Source: Bog-950 sp046329495
Lineage (GTDB): Bacteria; Bacteroidota; Bacteroidia; Chitinophagales; LD1
Assembly (NCBI GenBank): GCA_046329495.1
Contig: JAXLUO010000001.1
Location: forward strand, 124,001 to 188,000
Direction: 5' to 3'
DNA: 64,000 nt
The notes under the pieces are model-generated. The model saw nothing but the letters and a program-made list of their open reading frames with translations, did not search any database and had not been told where the DNA came from. A program made the translations under genes and the position numbers. Shown here one piece after another: positions 50,578 through 59,391 of the stretch. The first letter of the stretch is position 1; every line of letters starts with the position of its first letter.

Positions 50578-53520
50578 ATGAAACAACATTTCCGCAGTCT
50601 GTTTTCTTTAGTTCTGTTTGGCCTGCTCACTTTCTCCGCAGTGGCCCAAACTTTAACCGATGGCCCCATTCAGCTACAGATAAGGCTGAAGCAAATGGAC
50701 GTAGGTTTTTCGCCTACTGATCAGGGCGCTTTTGGTGTAGGTTTTAGTCCCGATGAACCGAACTTTAAAGTATGGGTGCGCGATAACGCCGACCTGGACG
50801 GAACCGGCTGGGTAGGCGGTAACTGCCACACCAATTCGGTTGACCCCCCGGTGATTATTACAGTAAACGATCTGCTTTTTAACTACACCTACCCCACAGC
50901 CAATGTGCCCCAGTATTACGATATCCGTGTGGAGGCCTGGGAAGACGATAACCCCGCTGATGCTTTGCTTGGTTTTTGTTCAAACGGCAGCCAGTGTACC
51001 AACGATGGACCACAGTGCTGCGGTGTGGTAATTTTTGGTGCTTGTGTGGGTGTTACTGAAGAGGACGATGCGGACTGCAACGGTAACCCCTTTAAAACGA
51101 ACGAAGATTATCGTTTGGGTCCTCCCTGCCAATGGTATACCCATCCTGCCGTAACCGGTAACTGCGGCAATAACTGGAAACCCATCATGGAAACTTTTTG
51201 GCGCTACACTAAAGGCACCTCCTGCTCCGACCCTATCGACATGGGCACCATCAACACCGGCGGCACACTAACCCATTATAATAGTAACGAGTGCTACAGC
51301 AATACCCATACTGCTTCACCGGGTAACGATGTTTGGTATAAGTTTCTCGCCAACGGCCCGATTGGTATTACCGCTTCGCTTTGCGGCGTAAACGGCGCAC
51401 AGTTCGATAGCTACTTATATCTATACAGCAGTTGCGGAGCCTCCGTTGCCGATACCGCTAACGACGATGGTTGCGGCACCCAGTCAACCCTGGCTTATTC
51501 CATTTGCCAGGCCGGCGATTACTACTTAGTTGTGGATGGCAAAACGGCCTCGGACATGGGCACCTTTACCCTGCAGGTAACCGATAACCCCAACTTCGTT
51601 TTCTCGGCCAGCATGAACAAACAGGACGTATCCTGTTTTGGCGGCAGCGATGGTCAAATTACCGTGAATGTAAACGGTGGCCTTCCGCCTTATACTTATA
51701 GCTGGAACCCCGGCACCATTGGTAACGTTAATTCCGTATCAGGTTTAGCAGGAGGCACTTATTCGGTTACCGTTGTTGATTCGAAAGGTTGTCAGGCTAC
51801 AGCTTCGGTTGTTATTAATGTGCCAACCCAGTTAACCGCTTCAGCAACCGGCACCCCTGTAAGTTGCGGCGGTGCCTGCGATGGCTCGGCAACTGTTACA
51901 GCCCAGGGCGGCACACCACCTTACACTTATGCCTGGAACTCCCTGCCTCCGCAGCAATTACAAAACGCCACCTACCTGTGCGCAGGCAACTATATTGTTA
52001 CCGTAACCGATAACAAAAGCTGCACCGTTACAGCCAACACATCTGTGCCTAATACCACTACAGTTATTATAGCACTCGATAGCTTGAAAAACGTGCAATG
52101 TAACGGACTGGCCAATGGTGGTATCTACTTAACTTCTACAGGCGGTCAACAACCTTATACTTTCTCCTGGAACAACGGCCCGGCTACCGAGGACAATACC
52201 AACCTGGGCCCCGGCAGCTATACCATTACTGTAACCGATAACATCGGTTGCACCGCCGGCAACAGCTACACCATTACCGAACCTCCGGTGCTTACTTCGG
52301 CCGTATCGTTCACCTTTAACCCGCGTTGCAATGCCGGCAGCGATGGCATTATTGATATTACCGTTAACGGCGGTGTGCAGCCTTACAGCTACCTGTGGAG
52401 CGCTCCCACCAATGCCACTACCCAAAACCTAAACAACGTGGTAGCCGGCACGCACTCGGTTACCGTTACCGATGCTAATGGTTGTACCGTTACTTCATCA
52501 GCTACATTAACGCAACCACAGCCATTCAATATTCAGTTAAGCAGCACCAACCTGTTGTGCTATGGCGCCACCGACGGCACCGCTTCTGTAACCGTGAGCG
52601 GCGAAACAGCTCCTTACACTTATTTCTGGAACAACTTTAGCACCGCGCCAAACGTAACCGGTTTAGATGATGGTCCTTTTAGTGTGGTAATTGAAGACGT
52701 AAACGGTTGCGATACCATTGTTATCGGTACCATTACATCGCCTGCTGAACTCAACATTCAACTTACCCCTGTTGAACCGCTTTGTGCCGACTCCGGTAAC
52801 GGCGCTATCAACACCACCGTTACAGGCGGTATCAGCCCTTACAGCTATAGCTGGAGCGGCACCGGAGGTTTTACCTCTACCCAGCAAAATCCGCAGGTAG
52901 GCAGCGGTGCATATACTGTTACTGTTACCGATGCTAACAACTGTACGGCTACTGAAAGCACCGGCGTAAATGCACCGCAACCTTTTGTGGTTACGCTTAT
53001 CGGCATTAACCCTAATTGCCAGGGCGATTCAACCGGAGCGGTTACCGCCAGCACCAACGGAGGTGTATTGCCTTTAACCTATAACTGGAGCACTTCTGTA
53101 TTAGATACGGCGGCCTATATTGAGCATGCCCACCGCGGTGCGTATGCCGTAACCGTAACCGATGCCAACGGCTGCCAGGCTACCGGCCAAACCTTCCTGG
53201 ATGATCCTGTAGTAGACCCTGAATCGTGCAAGCCAGATAAGTTTGTGGTATTAGTGCCAACAGCCTTCTCCCCTAACAGCGATAACCGCAACGACAGGTT
53301 AGTTGCCATTATGCGTAACGTGCAGAAGCTGCAATTCTTTGTGTATAATCGTTGGGGCGAGCTGGTTTACGAGAACGATAACATGCTGCCCGGCGATGGG
53401 TGGGATGGCACCTTCCGCGGTAAGGACCAACCGGTAGGCACCTATGTGTGGACCTTCAACGTAACTTACATCAACGGCGTACACGCTACCGAAAAAGGCA
53501 GCGCTACGCTTATTAGATAA
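50578..53520 (+). CDS. SprB-repeat surface protein with T9SS type B C-terminal domain
   Basis: 980 residues. A signal peptide (SAVA-Q) is followed by an N-terminal domain (about 25-215) rich in Cys and Asp (CSNGSQC, DGPQCCGVVIFGAC, EEDDADCNGN) that could bind calcium, then a PPC-like sandwich (CSDPIDMG, PGNDVWYKF, CQAGDYYLVVDG), seven SprB-type repeats of about 75-80 residues (VSCFGGSDGQITV, PYTYSWN; the last, NCQGDSTGAV, is divergent), and a gliding-motility-type end (PTAFSPNSDNRNDRL, FVYNRWGELVYEN, GWDGTFRGKDQPVGTYVW). Same class as 3253-9153 but with a different N-terminal region. Adhesion or motility is inferred. Confidence 0.92.
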   Translation: MKQHFRSLFSLVLFGLLTFSAVAQTLTDGPIQLQIRLKQMDVGFSPTDQGAFGVGFSPDEPNFKVWVRDNADLDGTGWVGGNCHTNSVDPPVIITVNDLLFNYTYPTANVPQYYDIRVEAWEDDNPADALLGFCSNGSQCTNDGPQCCGVVIFGACVGVTEEDDADCNGNPFKTNEDYRLGPPCQWYTHPAVTGNCGNNWKPIMETFWRYTKGTSCSDPIDMGTINTGGTLTHYNSNECYSNTHTASPGNDVWYKFLANGPIGITASLCGVNGAQFDSYLYLYSSCGASVADTANDDGCGTQSTLAYSICQAGDYYLVVDGKTASDMGTFTLQVTDNPNFVFSASMNKQDVSCFGGSDGQITVNVNGGLPPYTYSWNPGTIGNVNSVSGLAGGTYSVTVVDSKGCQATASVVINVPTQLTASATGTPVSCGGACDGSATVTAQGGTPPYTYAWNSLPPQQLQNATYLCAGNYIVTVTDNKSCTVTANTSVPNTTTVIIALDSLKNVQCNGLANGGIYLTSTGGQQPYTFSWNNGPATEDNTNLGPGSYTITVTDNIGCTAGNSYTITEPPVLTSAVSFTFNPRCNAGSDGIIDITVNGGVQPYSYLWSAPTNATTQNLNNVVAGTHSVTVTDANGCTVTSSATLTQPQPFNIQLSSTNLLCYGATDGTASVTVSGETAPYTYFWNNFSTAPNVTGLDDGPFSVVIEDVNGCDTIVIGTITSPAELNIQLTPVEPLCADSGNGAINTTVTGGISPYSYSWSGTGGFTSTQQNPQVGSGAYTVTVTDANNCTATESTGVNAPQPFVVTLIGINPNCQGDSTGAVTASTNGGVLPLTYNWSTSVLDTAAYIEHAHRGAYAVTVTDANGCQATGQTFLDDPVVDPESCKPDKFVVLVPTAFSPNSDNRNDRLVAIMRNVQKLQFFVYNRWGELVYENDNMLPGDGWDGTFRGKDQPVGTYVWTFNVTYINGVHATEKGSATLIR

Positions 53521-53548
53521 AGAGTATTACAAACACTGATGAACACAG

Positions 53549-53575
53549 GGCCCCGTTGACCGCGGGGCCTTTTTT
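53549..53575 (+). terminator. Rho-independent terminator after the SprB-repeat gene
   Basis: GGCCCCG (53549-53555) pairs with CGGGGCC (53563-53569) followed by six T. The T-tract reaches the stop codon of the convergent DinB-like gene at 53574. Confidence 0.9.
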
Positions 53576-54020
53576 ATTTGTCGAGCAAACGGCGGTGGTA
53601 ATTGATCTGCCCCAGGTGATAAGCCAAATGCACCGTAAGCAACACCAGCACATCACCGGTGGCGCGTTTGGCGTTTTGCATCTCAATCGGAAAATCGGCC
53701 TTTAATTGTTCTTCGCTTAATCCGCTCAAAGCCTTTTCAACCATAGCAATGGTTTCGTCAATTTGCTGCAGCAGGGTTTCGCGGGCAATATCCTTCTGCG
53801 AAAACTCAAGTTCGCGTTGGCGTACATAACCCGTTTGGCCAATATGCGTACCTATAAAAGCATGCAGGTTACCCAATAAATGCAGGGTTAAGTTGCCGGC
53901 TGAATTAGAAATACCACTTTCCGTTTTCCAGATAGCGGCTTCGCTTTGGTACTGGCTTAATTCGGTTTTCAGTTTGGCGAGGTCTCGCTTAAACAACATC
54001 AGTACAACATCGGTTACCAT
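53574..54020 (-). CDS. DinB-like four-helix protein
   Basis: 148 residues from the ATG at 54020 (MVTDVVLMLFKRDL); a TTG eight codons upstream would add a short polar extension. The family pattern is present: a first helix, SAGNLTLHLLGNLHAFIG with a candidate metal His, and HLAYHLGQINYHRR near the end with two more His. DinB-superfamily proteins are metal-binding four-helix bundles, often thiol transferases or of unknown role. Cytoplasmic. No operon partner on this strand. Confidence 0.75.
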   Translation of the reverse strand: MVTDVVLMLFKRDLAKLKTELSQYQSEAAIWKTESGISNSAGNLTLHLLGNLHAFIGTHIGQTGYVRQRELEFSQKDIARETLLQQIDETIAMVEKALSGLSEEQLKADFPIEMQNAKRATGDVLVLLTVHLAYHLGQINYHRRLLDK

Positions 54021-54158
54021 ATAGCTAAGTTTTTTGTTTGTCAATTGAGCGCAAAAGTAGTAATAGCTCTAATGCCACACCTGTTTTGGCAAAGTTTAAG
54101 AACAGGACGTCCGAACCTTTAGCTGAACCGGCTGTTACATTAAGCCAAGCGATTTGTT

Positions 54159-54836
54159 ATGATAAGCACCAGCGAAAAAATTAAAGTGAGTATAGAGGAA
54201 ATTGGCGATAACCATGTAATGACTTCCGTAGAAACCCCTTTGCGCGAAGACGCCTTTGAACTGGATGATGACTTGAAGATTGAACTGATAGAGGAAAAGT
54301 TCCGCGACATTATGCATATCCTCGGTCTCGACTTAAACGATGACAGCCTGAAAGGCACGCCGCACCGAGTAGCTAAAATGTATGTAAAAGAAATCTTCAG
54401 CGGACTGAACCCTGAGAACCAGCCCAAAATTGCCCTGTTCGAAAACAAGTATAAATACAAGGAAATGCTGGTGGAAAAGGACATTACCTTTTACAGCAAC
54501 TGCGAACATCACTTCGTGCCTATTATCGGTAAGGCGCACGTAGCCTATATCAGCAACGGACAGGTTATCGGCCTTTCCAAAATAAACCGCATTGTGCAGT
54601 ATTTTTCCAAACGTCCGCAGGTGCAGGAACGCTTAACCATGCAGATAGCTAACTATCTCAAGCAGGTTTTAAAAACCGAGGATGTGGCGGTGGTAATTGA
54701 TGCGCACCATTTGTGCGTTAGCTCACGCGGTATACAGGATGTAAATTCTGCTACCGTTACAAGCAGCTACAACGGCAAGTTCAACAACGAGCAAACCCGT
54801 AATGAGTTTCTGGGTTACATCGGCTTGGGTAAATAA
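54159..54836 (+). CDS. folE: GTP cyclohydrolase I
   Basis: 225 residues, full-length for the type IA enzyme that converts GTP to 7,8-dihydroneopterin triphosphate, the first step of folate and pterin synthesis. Zinc ligands are in place: Cys115 and His118 (NCEHHFVP) and Cys186 (HHLCVSSRG). TPHRVAKMY, GLSKINRIVQYFSKRPQVQERLT and NSATVTSSYNGKF are typical. It stands alone, with no other fol genes near. Confidence 0.97.
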   Translation: MISTSEKIKVSIEEIGDNHVMTSVETPLREDAFELDDDLKIELIEEKFRDIMHILGLDLNDDSLKGTPHRVAKMYVKEIFSGLNPENQPKIALFENKYKYKEMLVEKDITFYSNCEHHFVPIIGKAHVAYISNGQVIGLSKINRIVQYFSKRPQVQERLTMQIANYLKQVLKTEDVAVVIDAHHLCVSSRGIQDVNSATVTSSYNGKFNNEQTRNEFLGYIGLGK

Positions 54837-54841
54837 TGGTG

Positions 54842-55411
54842 CTAATTATTAAACGAAATCTTAGGAGGCTCTTCCATCTTAGTCCGGTTATCTGTTCCCA
54901 GGTCGTAACTTTGGGCACGTGTAAAACCAAACTGACCAGCAATTAAATTACCGGGGAACGATTCAACGGCCACATTCAACTCCTTGGTAGCAGCATTAAA
55001 GTAGCGGCGCACCGCAGCCAATTTGTTTTCAATATCGCTTATCTCTTCCTGCAACTGCAAAAAATTGGTGTTGGCTTTTAAATCGGGATAAGCTTCCACG
55101 GTTACACGCAGGCCCTGTAGTGCCGTGGTTAATGCACTATCCGCTTTTACTTTTTCATCCACGGTAGTGGCCGTGCTTAAGCTGTTGCGTGCCTTTACAA
55201 TCTTCTCCAGCACATCCTTTTCGTGGAACGAATAGCCCTTTACCACTTCCACCAACTGCGGTATTAAATCGCTGCGCTGTTTCAACTGTACATCAATATC
55301 GGCAAATGCATTTTCGCGGTTATTGCGCAAACGCACCAAACTATTATAAATGCCTATCGCCCAAAATACAAGCACCACCAACAGTGCCACAATTATTATT
55401 ACCGGTAGCAT
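54842..55411 (-). CDS. LemA family protein
   Basis: 189 residues: an N-terminal membrane helix (3-23), then the LemA helical domain with YNSLVRLRNNRENAFADIDVQLKQR split over the start, LIPQLVEVVKGY, ARNSL, AYPDLKANTNFLQLQEE, IENKLAAVRRYFNAA and SFPGNLIA. LemA proteins are membrane-tethered helical bundles of unknown function, exposed outside the inner membrane in this orientation. It ends in MEEPPKISFNN. The stop lies 5 nt from the end of the convergent folE gene. Confidence 0.93.
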   Translation of the reverse strand: MLPVIIIVALLVVLVFWAIGIYNSLVRLRNNRENAFADIDVQLKQRSDLIPQLVEVVKGYSFHEKDVLEKIVKARNSLSTATTVDEKVKADSALTTALQGLRVTVEAYPDLKANTNFLQLQEEISDIENKLAAVRRYFNAATKELNVAVESFPGNLIAGQFGFTRAQSYDLGTDNRTKMEEPPKISFNN

Positions 55412-55454
55412 AGCTTTTTGAATTTAAACGAAAGCTAATGAATAAACGCAGTAC

Positions 55455-55492
55455 ATAAAAAAACCCGGAGGCTTATATATAGGCCCCCGGGT
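55455..55492 (-). terminator. Terminator for the 55501-56382 gene
   Basis: On the minus strand ACCCGG/CCGGGT arms (plus-strand 55463-55468 and 55487-55492) with a partly paired inner GGCC region are followed by a T-run (the A-run at 55456-55463 on plus), just downstream of the stop at 55501. Confidence 0.8.
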
Positions 55493-55500
55493 AAACACAC

Positions 55501-56382
55501 CTAATCTCTTGGTAGTATGGCAATTTCTTCCTCCATCTTTCCGTCGCGGAACATCCGCAGATAATGCTTCTTGTTTTCCATTTCAGTGCTGCTAATCTGA
55601 TAGTTATAGGTATACTGCCCCTCGCGCTGCGTTTCGTTGTTTACATATACCTTTTTCATGTGATTATCTTCATCAAAAAGCGCGATCATAATTTTACCTG
55701 TGTTGATCAGGCTATAGCTGATGCTGCCCGAGTAGGTATAGGTTATAACCCGGGTTTGCACCGGTGCGCTGTAATCAGGCACGGCTTCATATATTTTCGA
55801 CAAAGGAATATTCTTAGCCTTAGCCACAAAACGGCGCAGTTCATACATCATCGTAGTATCGGTGCTGAATATGCTGGTAACATCGTGATTGTTGGTTAGG
55901 CACCATACGGCATCCTGTGCGGCATCGTTCTGGTATTTTTTGCGGTTCAACAACTCAGCCAATCCCAATAAATTACCTGAGGTGCGTTTGCCCAGCTTAA
56001 AAGGTTGTGCACTGGATGGCGAACCATCTGTAGCCTCGGTACACATGGCATACAAGCGGTAATTCTTCTTTGCTTTTGGCTGCAACTTTACAATCAGGGT
56101 TTGGGTAACCATCATAGCTTGTATGCCTGTATCATCCGGCATCAGCATATAACCATAATCCAGGTTCAGCGTCATGTCATCAGCGCTGGCGTTTACAATC
56201 TCCATGCTCATGCAGGGGCCATAGTGGCTGCTGGTCATCATATGCGCCGTGTCCTCCTTGGCGCCGCTAAATTGAACGCTCACTAATTTCTTCTGCACTG
56301 CATCAGCCAGCTTGTAGCTGGTTTCGGCCTGGCTTGTTGCCAACAGCAACAGGCAGCCCAGGGTTAAGGTTATGCTCTTCAT
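55501..56382 (-). CDS. Hypothetical secreted protein
   Basis: 293 residues from the ATG at 56382 (MKSITLTLGCLLLL); an upstream in-frame extension to 56430 lacks signal character. A signal peptide ends near SQA-E. The mature part has beta-strand-like stretches with YGPCMSMEIVNAS, MTQTLIVKLQPKAKKNYRLYAMCTEA and a central VWCLTNNHD, and a C-terminal sandwich (VITYTYSGSISYSLI, MIALFDEDN, KHYLRMFRDG). The C-terminal half resembles FlgD/T9SS-type accessory beta domains in layout only. No family recognised. Monocistronic, with its own terminator. Confidence 0.68.
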   Translation of the reverse strand: MKSITLTLGCLLLLATSQAETSYKLADAVQKKLVSVQFSGAKEDTAHMMTSSHYGPCMSMEIVNASADDMTLNLDYGYMLMPDDTGIQAMMVTQTLIVKLQPKAKKNYRLYAMCTEATDGSPSSAQPFKLGKRTSGNLLGLAELLNRKKYQNDAAQDAVWCLTNNHDVTSIFSTDTTMMYELRRFVAKAKNIPLSKIYEAVPDYSAPVQTRVITYTYSGSISYSLINTGKIMIALFDEDNHMKKVYVNNETQREGQYTYNYQISSTEMENKKHYLRMFRDGKMEEEIAILPRD

Positions 56383-56497
56383 ACAGGTGGTGTTTACATA
56401 TACAATGCAGCCCACCGCGCAAAGGCACAAACGCTAAATAGGGTTTAGCACAATTTTAACAAATGGCAATTCCGTTGTTTGTAACCACTTTAAAAGC

Positions 56498-56526
56498 AAA
56501 ACGCCCTGCTATAAGCAAGGCGTTTT
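56498..56526. terminator. Terminator after the small alpha/beta gene
   Basis: AAAACGCCCTGCT (56498-56510) pairs with AGCAAGGCGTTTT (56514-56526) with one mismatch. The symmetric A and T tracts mean it can work in both directions; it follows the minus-strand gene at 56549. Confidence 0.75.
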
Positions 56527-56548
56527 AAAATCTACATCGCGGAAAAAA

Positions 56549-56806
56549 TTAAACCGGAAGTCCCATGGCATTCGCCGTGTTTACCTCCATATAGGTGTTG
56601 GTGCTTACGCTGCTCACCTTCGAGTTCAGGTAATCGGTTAACTGCTGAATATTGTCAGCTTCCCACAAGCATACACCGGTGCTCATGTCAGGCGAAGGCA
56701 TCACCTGGTGAATTTTAATACCTGCCGGCAAGTTAGGCAGCGATTCTTGTGCGGATTTCCAAAAAGCAGGCACATCCGAAATCTGATGGTTTACTACAAT
56801 CAACAT
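56549..56806 (-). CDS. Small alpha/beta protein of unknown function
   Basis: 85 residues from the ATG at 56806 (MLIVVNHQI). The order strand, helix (VPAFWKSAQES), strand (IKIHQVMPSPDM), strand (GVCLWEADN), helix (IQQLTDYLNS) and C-terminal strand fits a ferredoxin-like dimeric alpha/beta barrel, as in many small ABM/EthD/DUF-type proteins. No catalytic residue is evident. Cytoplasmic; not in an operon. Confidence 0.65.
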   Translation of the reverse strand: MLIVVNHQISDVPAFWKSAQESLPNLPAGIKIHQVMPSPDMSTGVCLWEADNIQQLTDYLNSKVSSVSTNTYMEVNTANAMGLPV

Positions 56807-56931
56807 GATAAAATGGGTTTTGGTTAGCAATGCTTGTAAGGTAACTTACTATAGCACAATGCAGCATTTTAAAATATGCATACCAATGCAATTGTTAAAC
56901 CGCGTAATTAGTGTTTGTTAACAGCGCTAAG

Positions 56932-57642
56932 CTAAACAGCGTTTGCTTTTACTTCCAGCACATAACCGCTCTTATGCAGGTTGTTCAAGGTTAACGTTTC
57001 GTCGGCTGCCAAATATTTGCGTAGGCGAGCAATGTATACATCCAAACTGCGGCCGGTAAAGTAATTCACCTCGCGCCAAAGTTGCCGCAGTATATCTTCC
57101 CGGCGCACGAGGTTGTTTTGGTGCAAACAAAGCATCCGCAATACATCTGCTTCCTTCGGCGAAAGCACTTGTGGCTCCATACCACCATTCAATGTACGCG
57201 TAGCATAGTTAAATATCAGGGTGCCCAACCTAAACTCTTGTGCATCTTCTACCGGTGTTTCTACTACAGCAGCACTGCGTTTTAGTATAGCTTTTATTTT
57301 AAGCAGCAGTATATCGGCATCCACGGGTTTTACCAGGTAATCATCTGCGCCGGTTTCAAAGCCGCTCAGCATATCTTCCTTACGGCCTTTGGCGGTTAAA
57401 AATAGTACCGGTACCTGGCGGTTATTATCGCGTATCTGCGCAGCCAGCTCCAGCCCGTCCCGCTTTGGCATCATTACATCCAGTATACACAAATCAAAGT
57501 GATGATTGCGGAACACCTGCCATCCATCCACACCATCGCGGGCGTGTATCACCTCCAGGTTATTCAACGTCAGGTAATCGCGCAATATCTTGCCGAAACT
57601 CTGATCATCTTCAACCAACAATATTTTGGGTTTGCTGTTCAT
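56932..57642 (-). CDS. OmpR-family response regulator
   Basis: 236 residues from the ATG at 57642 (MNSKPKILLVEDD). The receiver domain has the acidic pair at 11-13, phospho-acceptor Asp55 (CILDVMMPKRDG), Thr83 and Lys105 (YLVKPVDAD). The C-terminal winged helix has LSPKEADVLRMLCLHQNNLVRREDIL, the FTGRSLDVYIARLRKYL recognition helix and a GYVLEV wing. Its ATG overlaps the TGA of the kinase gene (ATGA at 57639-57642), so the two are coupled and form one two-component system. Likely binds the phased TTAAC repeats upstream of the kinase gene. Confidence 0.93.
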   Translation of the reverse strand: MNSKPKILLVEDDQSFGKILRDYLTLNNLEVIHARDGVDGWQVFRNHHFDLCILDVMMPKRDGLELAAQIRDNNRQVPVLFLTAKGRKEDMLSGFETGADDYLVKPVDADILLLKIKAILKRSAAVVETPVEDAQEFRLGTLIFNYATRTLNGGMEPQVLSPKEADVLRMLCLHQNNLVRREDILRQLWREVNYFTGRSLDVYIARLRKYLAADETLTLNNLHKSGYVLEVKANAV

Positions 57643-59246
57643 GCCTTTTTTAATGCTACATAAAACGTACTGCCCTGGCCGGGTTCGCTTTCTACCCATA
57701 CGCGCCCGCCCCAGCCCTCTACCGTGTTCTTCACAAAGTTAAGTCCTAAACCAAAGCCTTTCACATCATGACGGTTACCGGTTGGCACGCGGTAAAATTT
57801 ATCAAACACATGCTCTTGGTCGCTTTTGCTTATTCCTAATCCCTTATCCTTTACGGCAATTATCACCTCTGCTCCCTGCTCTTTCGCCTGCACTACAATC
57901 ACCGGCGAACCCGGGGTATACTTAATGGCATTATCCAGCAAGTTGCCAAGCACATAGTCCAGTTCAGGCATCTGTGCCATTACTTGTAAGGCTTTTAATG
58001 CGCTCATGGTAATGCTGCCGCCACGCTGCTCGGCTATTGCGCGATATTGAGTAACCTGCATGTCAATCGTTGCATTCAGGTCTACTGCTTCAGTACAGTT
58101 TCCTTTATCGCGTTCCGTAGCCGCCACTTCTAAGATGCGGTCAACATGGCGCGCCAACTTTTGGGCTTCCTCTTTTATCATGCCCGCATACTCACTCAGC
58201 ACCGGTTGTTCGCCATTGGCATTTACCAACTTCAGCGTATCGGCCGTCATGCTAATGGTAGCCAGTGGTGTTTTAAACTCGTGCGTCATGTTGCTGATAA
58301 AATCATGCGTTATCTCGTTCACTTTCTTCTGACGCAAAATCAAGCGTATGGCCAGCACAAACACCAGAATCATAATAGCCGTAAACAAAAGCGAGAGCAG
58401 CAACATACCCGTTACCGATGCAAGTATGTATTTATTTCTTGAAGGAAAATCCGCCGCCAACATCCAGCGGTTCTCCGTTAAGCCGGCGTTTAGCAGCGTA
58501 GCTTTATAGTTGTATTCCTCCGGTGTTTTATAACCACCCTTGTTAGCCAACCAGATGCTGTCGTTGTCTTCTTCGTAAATAGCAAGGTGATAATCATCGG
58601 GCAAATGCTGTGCGGCAAATTGCTTTTGCGCCATGCGTATCAGCAAAGCACTATCCAGCAAATCCTGCAAGCTTAAATGACTGGCCGCATATTCATCGGC
58701 TGCATCTTTAATAAACGAATAAAACATCTGCCGCTTCTCATTCTTTACAGTAGGCGCATTGGGAACAGTGGCCGGCACCGGCGGCGGCGATACGGTGGCC
58801 ATAGCTACCGGCGGAGCAGGTGGTTCGGGCACATCAGGAACACCGGCTTCTATACGCACTTCGTTACCACCTTTGCGTTTGGTGGTACTTATAACCATTT
58901 TATGCTCGCCGTCTTCCTTGGTATTTATCACCAGCGATACTTCTTCCGTGGTATCGTTATTGGTTTTTTTGCTGTTGATGATAAAGTTCATAAAGCCCTT
59001 ATCGGGTCCGTGTATCTCTTCGGTCAGCACGGTGTCCTCCTGCATGCACTCTGCCAAAAAGTTTACGCCCTGTTTTAGCTGCATGTTATCGGCCGTTTGG
59101 CGCAAGGCAGTATAAACGCGCTGGTCAAATTCATCGCCGCTCAGGCGTACAGCACTGCTTATCCATAAATACTGGATAAGAATTAATCCCAGCAGGGCCA
59201 CACTCATCAACGCAATCAGTAAGGCAATACGCCGCCTGGTTTTCAT
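57639..59246 (-). CDS. Sensor histidine kinase with Pro-rich periplasmic domain
   Basis: 535 residues. TM1 about 7-29; a periplasmic sensor of about 245 residues that includes the Pro-rich PDVPEPPAPPVAMATVSPPP (about 136-155) and KGGNEVRIEAG; TM2 about 277-300; then HisKA with His322 (NMTHEFKTPLATI), HATPase_c with VLGNLLDNAIKYTPG, VKDKGLGIS, VFDKFYRV and GFGLGLNFVKNTV. No HAMP or PAS domain is visible between TM2 and HisKA. It resembles the RprX-type kinases of Bacteroidota. The pair is divergent from a T9SS client with similar Pro-rich sequence, so that protein may be its signal or target. Confidence 0.92.
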   Translation of the reverse strand: MKTRRRIALLIALMSVALLGLILIQYLWISSAVRLSGDEFDQRVYTALRQTADNMQLKQGVNFLAECMQEDTVLTEEIHGPDKGFMNFIINSKKTNNDTTEEVSLVINTKEDGEHKMVISTTKRKGGNEVRIEAGVPDVPEPPAPPVAMATVSPPPVPATVPNAPTVKNEKRQMFYSFIKDAADEYAASHLSLQDLLDSALLIRMAQKQFAAQHLPDDYHLAIYEEDNDSIWLANKGGYKTPEEYNYKATLLNAGLTENRWMLAADFPSRNKYILASVTGMLLLSLLFTAIMILVFVLAIRLILRQKKVNEITHDFISNMTHEFKTPLATISMTADTLKLVNANGEQPVLSEYAGMIKEEAQKLARHVDRILEVAATERDKGNCTEAVDLNATIDMQVTQYRAIAEQRGGSITMSALKALQVMAQMPELDYVLGNLLDNAIKYTPGSPVIVVQAKEQGAEVIIAVKDKGLGISKSDQEHVFDKFYRVPTGNRHDVKGFGLGLNFVKNTVEGWGGRVWVESEPGQGSTFYVALKKA

Positions 59247-59286
59247 GCCTCCAAAAGTAACCGGTAATAGGGATTGATATGGCTCT

Positions 59287-59324
59287 TTAACTTTTTGTTA
59301 ACCGCCGTTAACCTGGCATTAACC
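59287..59324. promoter_or_regulatory. Four phased TTAAC half-sites: candidate operator of the two-component system
   Basis: TTAACT at 59287-59292 and TTAACC at 59298-59303, 59308-59313 and 59319-59324, all in one orientation with start-to-start spacing of 11, 10 and 11 bp, so on one face of the helix. OmpR-family regulators bind direct repeats with this spacing. The site lies between the kinase-regulator operon and the T9SS client gene, 41 nt from the kinase ATG and about 70 nt from the client ATG. Another TAACC at 59268 is two turns away. Confidence 0.65.
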
Positions 59325-59391
59325 GGTTGGCGTTCCATGGCGGTGCACCTTTGTAACACAAAACAATTCGCTCACATAAAAACCAGATGAT

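Noticed and set aside
58060..59115. Plus-strand open frames opposite the histidine kinase
   Set aside because: Shadows of the kinase coding sequence; the Pro/Gly-rich region gives a misleading Gly/Thr-rich antisense product.
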